Shown here: positions 8,342-15,683 of the stretch, one piece after another
Numbering within the stretch: the first letter of the stretch is position 1
Layout: each line of letters opens with the position of its first letter
Origin: Pseudomonadota bacterium
GTDB taxonomy: Bacteria; Pseudomonadota; Alphaproteobacteria; Rhizobiales; Xanthobacteraceae
DNA: 19,626 nucleotides
NCBI GenBank assembly: GCA_023414975.1
Contig: JAEZMI010000410.1
Span: 1 to 19,626 of the forward strand
Direction of reading: 5' to 3'
Position numbers and translations under genes: made by a program
Notes under the pieces: model-generated
What the model was told of the DNA's origin: nothing
What the model saw: only the letters and a program-made list of their open reading frames with translations
Databases searched by the model: none

Positions 8342-8384
8342 ATGAGCTCGCGCCCGCCGATCGATACTCCCGGGAGGAGAGGCC

Positions 8385-9380
8385 ATGAGGACCACCAGCG
8401 GCCAGCTGGTCATGCTCGTCGTCATCAATGCGGCGCTGCTGGCGTTCGGCGCGGCCATTTCGGGCGGCACCTTCCTTTCCGCGTTCAATCTGCAGTCCAT
8501 GGCCGGCCAGCTGCCGGAAATCGGCCTGCTGGCGATCGGCGTCATGCTCGCCATGTGCGCCGGCAATGGCGGTATCGACCTCTCGGGTATCGCGCTCGCC
8601 AATCTCTCCGGCGTCGCCTCCGCCGTGCTGGTGGGCTCGCTCCTGTCGAGCACTGACAGCGAGACCGCCTTCTCCCTCGCCTTCATCGCCGGCGCCCTGC
8701 TGATCGGCCTCATCGGCGGAACCGTGAACGGCCTGCTCATCAGCCGGCTCAACATCACCCCGATCCTGTGCACCCTCGGCACGCAGATGCTGTTCACCGG
8801 CATCGCCGTCGTGGTGTCGGACGGGCGCGCCGTCACCGTGGGAAGCCCGGAACTGCTGTCGGAGATCGGCAACGGCCTCATCTTGGGCGTGCCCTACAGC
8901 TTCCTGATCTTCATCGGCGTGGCCAGCCTCATCGCCGCGCTGGTGAAGTTCACTCCCTTCGGGCTCTGGCTCATGCTCATGGGCACCAACCCCAAGGCGG
9001 CGACCTTTGCGGGATTTCCCAAGACAGGCGTGCTGATCGCCACCTACGCCACGAGCGGGCTCCTCTCGGGCCTCGCCGGCATCATCATCGCCGCCCGCAA
9101 CGTCAACGTGAAGTGGGATTACGGTACGTCTTACCTGCTCATCGCCATCCTCATCGCCGTCATGGCCGGCGTCCGCCCCGAGGGCGGTTATGGCCGGGTG
9201 ATCTGCGTGGTGATGGCGACCATCGCGCTCCAGCTCATGTCGAGCATGCTGAACTTCGGCGGCCTGTCGAACTTCGTGCGCGACTTCGCCTGGGGCGCGC
9301 TGCTTCTGACCTTCCTGGCGGTCGGCCGCTACAACCTGGTCGGCCTGCTGACGCCCAACAAGAGCAAGAAGCTCGTGTGA
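8385..9380 (+). CDS. Sugar ABC transporter permease (CUT2/RbsC family), first of two
   Basis: A 331-residue inner-membrane permease of the ribose-type (BPD_transp_2) family. It is almost entirely hydrophobic, with about 9-10 predicted membrane segments. It carries the family-typical blocks NGGIDLSGIALANLSG near residue 65, GTVNGLLISRLNITPILCTLGT near 110-130 and the C-terminal GVRPEGGYGRV loop. The ATG at 8385 is preceded by GGGAGGAGAG, a very strong ribosome binding site. It is the first gene of the operon and is followed after 57 bases by the binding-protein gene. It probably forms a heterodimer with the second permease encoded at 12142. Having a permease before the binding protein is less common than the binding-protein-first order. 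Confidence 0.92.
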   Translation: MRTTSGQLVMLVVINAALLAFGAAISGGTFLSAFNLQSMAGQLPEIGLLAIGVMLAMCAGNGGIDLSGIALANLSGVASAVLVGSLLSSTDSETAFSLAFIAGALLIGLIGGTVNGLLISRLNITPILCTLGTQMLFTGIAVVVSDGRAVTVGSPELLSEIGNGLILGVPYSFLIFIGVASLIAALVKFTPFGLWLMLMGTNPKAATFAGFPKTGVLIATYATSGLLSGLAGIIIAARNVNVKWDYGTSYLLIAILIAVMAGVRPEGGYGRVICVVMATIALQLMSSMLNFGGLSNFVRDFAWGALLLTFLAVGRYNLVGLLTPNKSKKLV

Positions 9381-9387
9381 TGCGAAC

Positions 9388-9414
9388 CCCTCACGCATGA
9401 ACAGGTCATGAGGG
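9388..9414 (+). repeat. Intercistronic hairpin before the binding-protein gene
   Basis: CCCTCA (9388-9393) and TGAGGG (9409-9414) form an outer stem; an alternative inner stem CATGA/TCATG can form between them. It lies between the permease stop and the ribosome binding site of the binding-protein gene. It may set relative mRNA levels in the operon. Confidence 0.4.
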
Positions 9415-9437
9415 TGGCAACGATAATGGAGGAAACT

Positions 9438-10451
9438 ATGGGAGCTCTCTCGAAGAAGGCCCTGCTCGGCTCCGCGGTGGCGCTCGCCCTCGTCGCCGGT
9501 TCGGCCGGCGCGCTGATGGCGCAGAACAAGCCGGTCATCGCCACCGTGGTGAAGATCAGCGGCATTCCGTGGTTCGACCGCATGGAAACCGGCGTGAAGC
9601 AGTTCCAGAAGGACAACCCGGACGTCGTCGCCACCCAGTACGGCCCCGCCACGGCCGACGCCGCACAGCAGCTGCAGATCGTCAACGACCTCGTCGCCAA
9701 GGGCGTCAACGGCCTCGCCGTGGTGCCGATGGACCCGTCCGTGCTCGAAGGCACGCTGAAGCGCGCCATGGACCGCGGGATCATCGTCGTCACCCATGAG
9801 GCCGACAACCAGAAGAACACCCATGCCGATGTCGAGGCCTTCGACAATGCCGATTACGGCCGCGCGCTGAACGAGCGCCTCGCCCAGTGCATGGGCGGCA
9901 AGGGCAAGTGGACCACCTTCGTCGGCTCGGTCGGCAGCCGCACCCACATGCAGTGGGTCGGCGCGGGCGAGGCCAACGCCAAGTCCAAGCATCCCGAGAT
10001 GGTTCTGGTGGATGCCAATAACGAGTCGTTCGACGACGCCAACGGCACCTATGAGAAGGCCAAGGAAATCCTGCGCAAGCACCCGGATATCAAGGGTTTC
10101 CAGACCTCGGCCGGCAATGATGTGCTCGGGGTCGGTCGGGCGATCGATGAGGCCGGTCTGTCCGGCAAGGTGTGCCTGGTCGGCACCGGCCTGCCGAACC
10201 CGTCGGCGGACCTGCTGGAGTCCGGCGCCATCACCGCCATCGGCTTCTGGGACCCGCAGAAGGCCGGCATGGCGATGAACTCGGTCGCCAAGAGCCTGAT
10301 CGCCGGCAAGAAGATCGAGGACGGCGCCAATCTCGGCGTGCCCGGCTATGAGAAGGTGAAGGTCACCAAGGGCCCGGGCGAAGGCCTCCTGATCATCGGC
10401 AACGGCATGGTCCTGGCCGACAAGGCGAACTACAAGGAATACCTCTTCTGA
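9438..10451 (+). CDS. Periplasmic sugar-binding protein of the CUT2 ABC transporter
   Basis: A 337-residue type I periplasmic binding protein. Residues 1-28 (MGALSKKALLGSAVALALVA, ending near LMA) are a Sec signal peptide, with mature start near QNKPVIATVVK. The core shows family blocks such as GPATADAAQQLQIVNDLVAKGVNGLAVVPMDP and FQTSAGNDVLGVGRAIDEAG. It is closest by eye to the RhaS/LsrB-like (often labelled autoinducer-2) binding proteins, which bind monosaccharides and small polyols. The ligand cannot be read from the sequence; the DhaKL kinase downstream suggests a small ketose, sugar or polyol. The start at 9438 has a perfect GGAGGA five bases upstream; an ORF extension to 9408 is not needed. 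Hairpins flank the gene on both sides, as expected for a binding protein made in excess over the other subunits. Confidence 0.92.
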   Translation: MGALSKKALLGSAVALALVAGSAGALMAQNKPVIATVVKISGIPWFDRMETGVKQFQKDNPDVVATQYGPATADAAQQLQIVNDLVAKGVNGLAVVPMDPSVLEGTLKRAMDRGIIVVTHEADNQKNTHADVEAFDNADYGRALNERLAQCMGGKGKWTTFVGSVGSRTHMQWVGAGEANAKSKHPEMVLVDANNESFDDANGTYEKAKEILRKHPDIKGFQTSAGNDVLGVGRAIDEAGLSGKVCLVGTGLPNPSADLLESGAITAIGFWDPQKAGMAMNSVAKSLIAGKKIEDGANLGVPGYEKVKVTKGPGEGLLIIGNGMVLADKANYKEYLF

Positions 10452-10470
10452 TCGCCTAGACCGACCGGCC

Positions 10471-10493
10471 GGGGAGCGCCGCGCGCGCTCCCC
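10471..10493 (+). terminator. Strong hairpin after the binding-protein gene (attenuator or mRNA stabiliser)
   Basis: GGGGAGCGC (10471-10479) and GCGCTCCCC (10485-10493) form a perfect 9-bp stem with loop CGCGC. It is 20 bases after the binding-protein stop and followed by a weak CCTTTCC. Such hairpins commonly cause partial termination or protect the upstream message, giving more binding protein than ATPase. Confidence 0.6.
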
Positions 10494-10549
10494 GCGCCTT
10501 TCCGCACGCGCCCAGCGGCGCGCCGCACCCGGTTGTCAGGGAAAGCCCC

Positions 10550-12145
10550 GTGCCCCACGCATCCACCGCCCCCCGTCCCTCGGCCGATCCCGCGCGCCCG
10601 TTTCTGGAGCTGCGCGGCATTCACAAGCGCTTCGGCGGCGTGCACGCGCTGCGCGGGGTGGGTTTCACCATCCTGCCCGGCGAGGCCTATCACCTGCTGG
10701 GCGAGAATGGCTGCGGCAAGAGCACCGTCATCAAGATCATGTCCGGGGCCCACGCGCCGGATGAAGGCGAGATCATCCTCGAAGGGCGCAGCTACCGGGC
10801 ACTGAACCCCATCCAGTCGCTCGCCGCCGGCATCGAGACCGTCTATCAGGACCTGTCCCTGCTGCCCAATCTCACCGTCGCGGAGAATGTCGCGCTGAAT
10901 GAGCAGCTCGTCGCCCATGGCGGCAAGCTCGCCCGGCTGTTCGACCGCACGCGCCTGCGCCGCACGGCGGAAGCCGCGCTCGCCACCGTCGGCCTGCCGA
11001 CCGCCAAGCCCTACCTGTCGACCATCGTCTCCGATCTGCCGCTCGCCCAGCGCCAGCTCGTCGCCATCGCGCGCGCCATCGCCACCAAGGCGAAGATGGT
11101 TATCATGGACGAGCCGACGACCTCGCTGACGCGCCGCGAGGTGGACAACCTGATCGCCGTGGTCGAGCGGCTGCGCTCGGAAGGCGTCGCCGTGCTGTTC
11201 GTCACGCACAAGCTCGACGAATGCTACCGCATCGGCGGCCACGCCATCGTGTTCCGCGACGGCCAGTGCGTCGAGCAGGGGCCGCTCGCCAACTACACCA
11301 AGCACCGCCTCGCCGAGCTGATGACCGGCCGCCAGATCGACGCCGCGCGCTACCGCACCGGCGCCCCCATGGCGCAGGAACTGTTCGCCGCCGAGGGGCT
11401 GGCGCTCCCGCCCAATCTCGGCGCGGTCAGCTTCGCGCTGCGCAAGGGCGAGATCCTCGGCATCACCGGCCTCGCCGATTCCGGCCGCAACGAACTCGCG
11501 ACCGCCATCGCCGGGGTGACGCCGGCGCGCGAGGGCCGCATCCGCATCGACGGCAAGGTGGAGACCATCGGCCACCCGGCGCAGGCCATTCGCCTCGGCA
11601 TCGGCTATGTGCCCGAGGACCGGCTGGCGGAAGGGCTGTTCCTCGACAAGTCGATCCTCGACAACGAGATCGCCCTCGTCGTGCGCGACCTCGCCAACGG
11701 GTTGGGCATCGTGGACAAGGCCAAGGGCCGGGCCCTCGCGGACAAGCTCGCTCAGGACATGCGGCTCAACACCCGCGACATCGACCTGCCGGTCGGCGCG
11801 CTCTCCGGCGGCAACCAGCAGCGCGTGCTGATCGGGCGCTGGCTCTCCATCCAGCCGAAGCTTCTGGTCCTGCACGGCCCGACCGTCGGCGTCGATGTCG
11901 GCTCGAAAGACACGATCTACCGGGTGATCCAGACGCTGGCGGAGGCCGGCATGGGGCTCATCATCGTCAGCGACGACCTGCCGGAACTGCTGCAGAACTG
12001 CGACCGCATCCTCGTGATGAAGGACGGGCGGATCGTCGCCGAACACGCGGCGACCGCCACGGACGAGGACCAGCTTTATCAGGCCATGCTGGCGGGCGAG
12101 ACCGCGACTGCCGCAGCCGGCCGCACGACGGAGGCCGCCCGATGA
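10550..12145 (+). CDS. Sugar ABC transporter ATPase with two nucleotide-binding domains (RbsA/XylG type)
   Basis: A 531-residue fused double ATPase of a CUT2 importer. NBD1 has Walker A GENGCGKST (51-59), Q-loop Gln100, a non-standard signature LPLAQRQ (163-169), Walker B MVIMDEPT (183-190) and H-loop His220. NBD2 has a degenerate Walker A GLADSGRNE (307-315), a consensus signature LSGGNQQR (418-425) and an altered Walker B, VLHGPT, where His442 and Gly443 replace the usual Asp and Glu. In the ATP-sandwich dimer the NBD1 Walker motifs face the NBD2 signature, so one site looks intact and the other dead. The start is GTG (10550-10552) after AGGGAAA. It overlaps the next permease by 4 bases. 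The first ~17 residues are a loose extension. Confidence 0.93.
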   Translation: MPHASTAPRPSADPARPFLELRGIHKRFGGVHALRGVGFTILPGEAYHLLGENGCGKSTVIKIMSGAHAPDEGEIILEGRSYRALNPIQSLAAGIETVYQDLSLLPNLTVAENVALNEQLVAHGGKLARLFDRTRLRRTAEAALATVGLPTAKPYLSTIVSDLPLAQRQLVAIARAIATKAKMVIMDEPTTSLTRREVDNLIAVVERLRSEGVAVLFVTHKLDECYRIGGHAIVFRDGQCVEQGPLANYTKHRLAELMTGRQIDAARYRTGAPMAQELFAAEGLALPPNLGAVSFALRKGEILGITGLADSGRNELATAIAGVTPAREGRIRIDGKVETIGHPAQAIRLGIGYVPEDRLAEGLFLDKSILDNEIALVVRDLANGLGIVDKAKGRALADKLAQDMRLNTRDIDLPVGALSGGNQQRVLIGRWLSIQPKLLVLHGPTVGVDVGSKDTIYRVIQTLAEAGMGLIIVSDDLPELLQNCDRILVMKDGRIVAEHAATATDEDQLYQAMLAGETATAAAGRTTEAAR

Positions 12146-13182
12146 GCGCGACCCATCTGCCCGATTCCGCCGTCCCCGCCACGCTCGCCGCCCCGCGGGT
12201 CAACCCATTGCTGGAGCTCGTCCGGCGCCGGCCGGAGGTCATCACCTTCATCCTTCTGGTGGCGATCTGCACGGCGGTGGCGGTCATCAACCCGGCCTTC
12301 CTCCAGCCCTCCTCGCTCATCGATATCGGCCGCGCCAGCGTGGTGATGGGGCTGTTCGCGCTCGGGGTGTTCATCATCCTGGCGGCGGGCGGCATCGACG
12401 TCTCCTTCACCGCCATCGCCGCCTTCACCATGTATTCGATGACGCTGCTGGTGAAGAACCACCTGCCGGACCTGCCCATCGCGGTCATCCTGCCGCTCTC
12501 GGTGCTGGGCGGGGCGCTGCTGGGCGTGGTGAACGGGCTGCTTGTGCATCACCTCAAGGTGCCCTCGCTGATCGTCACCATCGGCACGCAGTATCTGTTC
12601 CGCGGCATCCTGCTCGCCTTCATCGGCACGGTCTGGATCATGTCGCTGCCGCCGCAGATGGGCGCCTTCGGCCGGATGCCGCTGTTCCAGTTCGAGTCGG
12701 GCGATGGCCGCACCATCACCATGCCGTTCTATTTCCTCGTCCTGCCGGCGGCGGCGCTGCTGACCTGGTGGATGCTGAACCGCACGCTGATGGGCCGCGC
12801 CATCTTCGCGCTGGGCGGCAACGCGAACGTCGCCGAGCGGCTGGGCTACAGCCTGAAGACCATCCACATCTTCCTCTTCGCCTATGCGGGCGGCCTCGCG
12901 GGGCTCGCGGGCATCATCCACACCTGCGCCAACCGCCAGTCCAACCCGTTCGATCTCGTCGGCAGCGAGATCAACGTGATCGCCGCGGTGGTGCTGGGCG
13001 GGGCCCGCATCACCGGCGGCACGGGCTCGGTGCTGGGCACGCTGCTCGGCGTCCTGCTGGTGGTCGTCGTCAACAGCGTGCTGGTGATGGTGGGCATTCC
13101 CTCCACCTGGCAGCGCGTCGTGGTCGGCGCCTTCATCCTGCTCGCCGCCGCCTTCTTCGTCTTCTGCCAGAAGAAGAACTGA
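12142..13182 (+). CDS. Sugar ABC transporter permease (CUT2/RbsC family), second of two
   Basis: A 346-residue inner-membrane permease. It has about 9-10 hydrophobic segments after a ~30-residue cytoplasmic N-terminus. Family blocks include AAGGIDVSFTAIAAF near residue 90, GVVNGLLVHHLKVPSLIVT near 130, and FALGGNANVAERLGYS and VVLGGARITGGTGSVLGT in the C-terminal half, the coupling and EAA-like region of this family. The ATG at 12142 overlaps the ATPase stop as ATGA and has GGAGG upstream. It is distinct in sequence from the first permease, so the channel is a heterodimer. The open frame extends far upstream inside the ATPase gene, but that part is an alternate-frame artefact. Confidence 0.92.
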   Translation: MSATHLPDSAVPATLAAPRVNPLLELVRRRPEVITFILLVAICTAVAVINPAFLQPSSLIDIGRASVVMGLFALGVFIILAAGGIDVSFTAIAAFTMYSMTLLVKNHLPDLPIAVILPLSVLGGALLGVVNGLLVHHLKVPSLIVTIGTQYLFRGILLAFIGTVWIMSLPPQMGAFGRMPLFQFESGDGRTITMPFYFLVLPAAALLTWWMLNRTLMGRAIFALGGNANVAERLGYSLKTIHIFLFAYAGGLAGLAGIIHTCANRQSNPFDLVGSEINVIAAVVLGGARITGGTGSVLGTLLGVLLVVVVNSVLVMVGIPSTWQRVVVGAFILLAAAFFVFCQKKN

Positions 13183-13230
13183 CCTTCCCGACGCCAAACG
13201 CTCCCAAATTCGCGCTCTCAAGAGGACCCC

Positions 13231-14232
13231 ATGAAGAAGTTTCTCAACGATCCGGCGAATTTCGTCGACGAGATGCTTGAGGGCATCTACCGGGCCCATC
13301 CGCAGGTCACTTATGTGAATGACGACAAGCGCTGCCTCGTCGTCGCCACGCCCAAGGCCGGCAAGGTCGGCATCGCCACGGGCGGCGGGTCGGGCCACCT
13401 GCCGCTGTTCCTCGGCTATGTCGGCGAGAACATGCTGGATGGCTGCGCCGTCGGCGGCGTGTTCCAGTCGCCCAGCGCCGACCAGATGCACGAAGTGACC
13501 AAGTACATCGACCAGGGCGCCGGCGTTCTCTACATCTACGGCAACTACACCGGCGACATCATCAATTTCGACATGGCCGCGGAGCTCGCGGACCTGGACG
13601 GCATCCGCGTGATGCAGGTCGTCGGCAATGACGACATCGCCTCTTCCGTGGTCGGCGAGGAGCACAAGCGGCGCGGCGTCGCCGGCATCTTCTTCGTCTA
13701 CAAGGCGGCGGGCGCGGCGGCAGCGAACGGTCTGTCGCTGGAGGAGGTCCACCGCATCGCCGACAAGGCGCGGGCGAATGTGCGCACCATCGGCGTCGCG
13801 CTGTCGAGCTGCGTGGTGCCGGAGGTCGGCCACGCCACCTTCTCGGTGGGCGAGGACGAGATGGAGATCGGCATGGGCATCCATGGCGAGCCGGGCATCA
13901 GCCGCTCCAAGCTCGCCGCCGCCGACGAGGTGGTGGACCAGATGATGGCCCGCGTCTTCGCCGAAGTGGAAGCGGGCGCGGGCGACGAATTCGCCGTGCT
14001 GGTGAACGGCCTCGGCGGCACGCCCAAGGAGGAGCTCTACATCCTGTTCCGCCGCGTCTCGCAGCTCTTCGAGGAAAAGGGCTCCAAGGTGAAGTATGTC
14101 TGGATCGGCGAGTTCGCGACCGCCATGGAAATGGCCGGCGCCTCCATCTCCGTGATCAAGCTCGACGCCGAGCTCGACCCGCTGATCGCCGCCCCGGTGA
14201 ACACGCCCTTCTTCGCGCATTACAAGGGGTGA
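13231..14232 (+). CDS. dhaK: DhaK-type dihydroxyacetone (short-ketose) kinase, substrate-binding subunit
   Basis: A 333-residue DhaK-domain protein. All catalytic residues align in number with E. coli DhaK: His56 in GGGSGH, Asp109 in NYTGD and His218 in GIHGEPG, the histidine that binds the ketone covalently as a hemiaminal. One difference is GHLP in place of the usual GHEP, next to the substrate pocket. The protein should hold a short-chain ketose for phosphorylation by the DhaL partner encoded 4 bases downstream. Dihydroxyacetone is the default guess; erythrulose or apulose are alternatives, because DhaK-family kinases for tetruloses are known. The ATG at 13231 follows AAGAGGA. It lies 48 bases after the transporter genes in the same operon, so the imported compound is probably its substrate or the precursor of it. 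Confidence 0.9.
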   Translation: MKKFLNDPANFVDEMLEGIYRAHPQVTYVNDDKRCLVVATPKAGKVGIATGGGSGHLPLFLGYVGENMLDGCAVGGVFQSPSADQMHEVTKYIDQGAGVLYIYGNYTGDIINFDMAAELADLDGIRVMQVVGNDDIASSVVGEEHKRRGVAGIFFVYKAAGAAAANGLSLEEVHRIADKARANVRTIGVALSSCVVPEVGHATFSVGEDEMEIGMGIHGEPGISRSKLAAADEVVDQMMARVFAEVEAGAGDEFAVLVNGLGGTPKEELYILFRRVSQLFEEKGSKVKYVWIGEFATAMEMAGASISVIKLDAELDPLIAAPVNTPFFAHYKG

Positions 14233-14236
14233 GGCG

Positions 14237-14878
14237 ATGGCGCACGAGACCCTGCGGGCCGAGGAACTGATCGGCCTGTTCCAGAGCTGGCGCGACCTGT
14301 TCGCGGCCGAGCGCGACTTCCTGATCGCGCTCGACGGCAAGGTGGGCGACAGCGACCTCGGCATTACCATGGCCAAGTCCTTCGCCGCCGCCGCCGAGGT
14401 GGTGAGCGCGGAAGGCGCGGGCGCGGGGCTGTCCAAGCTCCTGCGCGCGGCCGGCGCGATCATGGCGAAGACCGCGCCCTCGACCATGGGCACGCTCACC
14501 GCCACCGGCTTCCTGCGCGGCTCCAAGGCGCTGGAGGGCAAGGACGCCATCGGCACGGCGGAGGCCGCCGCCTTCTGGCGCGCCTATGCCACGGGTGTCG
14601 CGGAACGCGGCAAGGCCAAGCTCGGCGACAAGACCCTTCTCGACGTGCTCGATCCCGTCGCCGGCGTGCTTGAATCGCAGGCGGCCGCCGGCGCGGCGCT
14701 GTCCCCGGCCATGAAGGCGGCGGCGGCGGAGGCCGAGGCGGCGCTGGAGCGCACCAAGACGATGCTCGCCCAGCACGGCAAGGCCGCCGCCTTCCAGGAG
14801 AAGACGGTCGGCCTGCAGGATGCCGGCGCCACGGTCGGCATGATGCTGGTGCGCCGGATGAGCGCCTTCATCGGCTGA
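14237..14878 (+). CDS. dhaL: DhaL-type kinase subunit (nucleotide-binding)
   Basis: A 213-residue all-helical DhaL protein that carries the nucleotide and magnesium. The metal-binding aspartates Asp33, Asp38 and Asp40 are in LDGKVGDSDLG (the usual form is GDGD), with a STMGT phosphate-binding turn near residue 82, GDKTLLDVLDP at 130-140 and the closing QDAGAT block at 194-199. No DhaM phosphotransfer gene is in the operon, so the pair more likely uses ATP directly than PEP via the phosphotransferase system; a DhaM encoded elsewhere cannot be excluded. The ATG at 14237 follows GGGGTGAGG, which overlaps the dhaK stop. It is the last gene of the operon and converges on the flavin-reductase-like gene with only 12 bases between stops. 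Confidence 0.9.
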   Translation: MAHETLRAEELIGLFQSWRDLFAAERDFLIALDGKVGDSDLGITMAKSFAAAAEVVSAEGAGAGLSKLLRAAGAIMAKTAPSTMGTLTATGFLRGSKALEGKDAIGTAEAAAFWRAYATGVAERGKAKLGDKTLLDVLDPVAGVLESQAAAGAALSPAMKAAAAEAEAALERTKTMLAQHGKAAAFQEKTVGLQDAGATVGMMLVRRMSAFIG

Positions 14879-14892
14879 GGAAGGCGGCGCTC
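14860..14892. terminator. Possible bidirectional hairpin between convergent dhaL and flavin-reductase-like gene
   Basis: GAGCGCCTTC (14860-14869) can pair with GAAGGCGGCGCTC (14880-14892) with a three-base bulge and a 10-base loop. The dhaL stop lies in the loop and the stop of the opposing gene lies at the right arm. It could end both transcripts, but neither side has a T-run. Confidence 0.35.
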
Positions 14893-15553
14893 ACACGCGG
14901 GTGGGGCGGCCCTCCAGCCCCGCCTGCGCGTTGGTGTCGGAGCCCGGCACGCGCATCTCGAAGATGTCGCGCACCACCGTGTAGTCGAAATAGCCAAGAC
15001 GGGCGATCGGCTGGATGGCGGCGATGTCCAGCCGGCCGTCGGGCAGGATCACGCCATCGTCGATGTGGATGGTCTCGACCTGCGCGAAGACGATGTCGAT
15101 GGTGCCGACCGGCGAGTTGCCCTTCAGCCGGTGCGTGCTGAGATAGCGGCATTCGAACTTCACCGGGCTCTCGCGCACCATGGGAATGGGGGCGTTGTCG
15201 GCATAGTCGCGCGTGACGTTGAGCCGGCCGAACTCGCTTTCCTCCGGCGGCAGCGCCATGGCGCTGATGTTCACGGCCTCGCGCAGCGCGTAGGTCGCCA
15301 TGTTCCAGACGAACCAGCCCGTCTCCTCGGCGTTGATCACCGTGTCCTTGCGCCGCCCGTCCGGGTACTGGTTGGCGGAGAACATCACCATCGGCGGATC
15401 GAAGGTCAGGTTCTGCCACTGGCTGTAAGGCGCGATGTTCTCGACGCCCGCGGTGCTGACGCTGGACAGCCAGCCGATCGGGCGCGGCACGGTGCAGCTC
15501 TTGAACGGCGAGAACGGAAGCGGGCACGGGTCCCGCTGCGGGTCATATTTCAC
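14891..15553 (-). CDS. Flavin reductase-like / FMN-binding split-barrel protein
   Basis: A 220-residue protein of the flavin reductase-like domain family (DIM6/NTAB group). The diagnostic FMN-binding start is present: CTVPRPIGWLSS at residues 20-31, then NIAPYSQW near 39-46, followed by FSANQYPDGRRKDT and the WNMATYALREAVNISAM block. It is expected to be cytosolic and to bind FMN, acting as a flavin reductase or oxidoreductase of unknown substrate. The start is GTG (15551-15553), with CAGGGAG eight bases upstream; an ATG at 15560 is out of frame. It is a single-gene unit divergent from the cupin gene by 130 bases, and whether it works with the DhaKL pathway is unknown. Confidence 0.85.
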   Translation of the reverse strand: MKYDPQRDPCPLPFSPFKSCTVPRPIGWLSSVSTAGVENIAPYSQWQNLTFDPPMVMFSANQYPDGRRKDTVINAEETGWFVWNMATYALREAVNISAMALPPEESEFGRLNVTRDYADNAPIPMVRESPVKFECRYLSTHRLKGNSPVGTIDIVFAQVETIHIDDGVILPDGRLDIAAIQPIARLGYFDYTVVRDIFEMRVPGSDTNAQAGLEGRPTRV

Positions 15554-15683
15554 GCGACATACTCCCTGAAAGGAGCCCCGGCAAAAGCAATTTTCGCGCC
15601 GAGAAAGCCGCTTGCGGCCGCCCCCTGTCGCCCCGCCTTTCTTCCGGTCTAGGATCGCGGGGAAGAACCTTGGGAGAATGGCG

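Larger units (their letters stand above)
7895..8384. other. 490-base divergent control region between lacI and the transporter operon
   Basis: No gene is supported here. The stretch holds AT-richer ends next to each divergent operon, three copies of the palindromic TTTAGTRAA motif, promoter-like pairs for both directions and a nested dyad at 7986-8009. A nine-base word GTGAACATT occurs twice (7946-7954 and 8259-8267). The middle (about 8020-8250) is GC-rich with no recognised signal beyond small hairpins such as CCGCT/AGCGG at 8224-8238. Confidence 0.75.

Noticed and set aside
8334..10082. Long minus-strand open frame (582 codons) opposite the permease and binding-protein genes
   Set aside because: It is His/Gln/Gly/Asp-rich low-complexity sequence typical of antisense frames in GC-rich DNA and lies opposite two genes with clear family motifs and ribosome binding sites.
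11221..12141. N-terminal extension that would make the second permease 653 residues long
   Set aside because: The extension is an alternate-frame reading of the ATPase gene; a ribosome binding site and ATGA overlap mark the real start at 12142.
12079..14556. Minus-strand open frame of 825 codons opposite the second permease and dhaK/dhaL
   Set aside because: Antisense composition, no domain motifs, and fully covered by three well-supported plus-strand genes.
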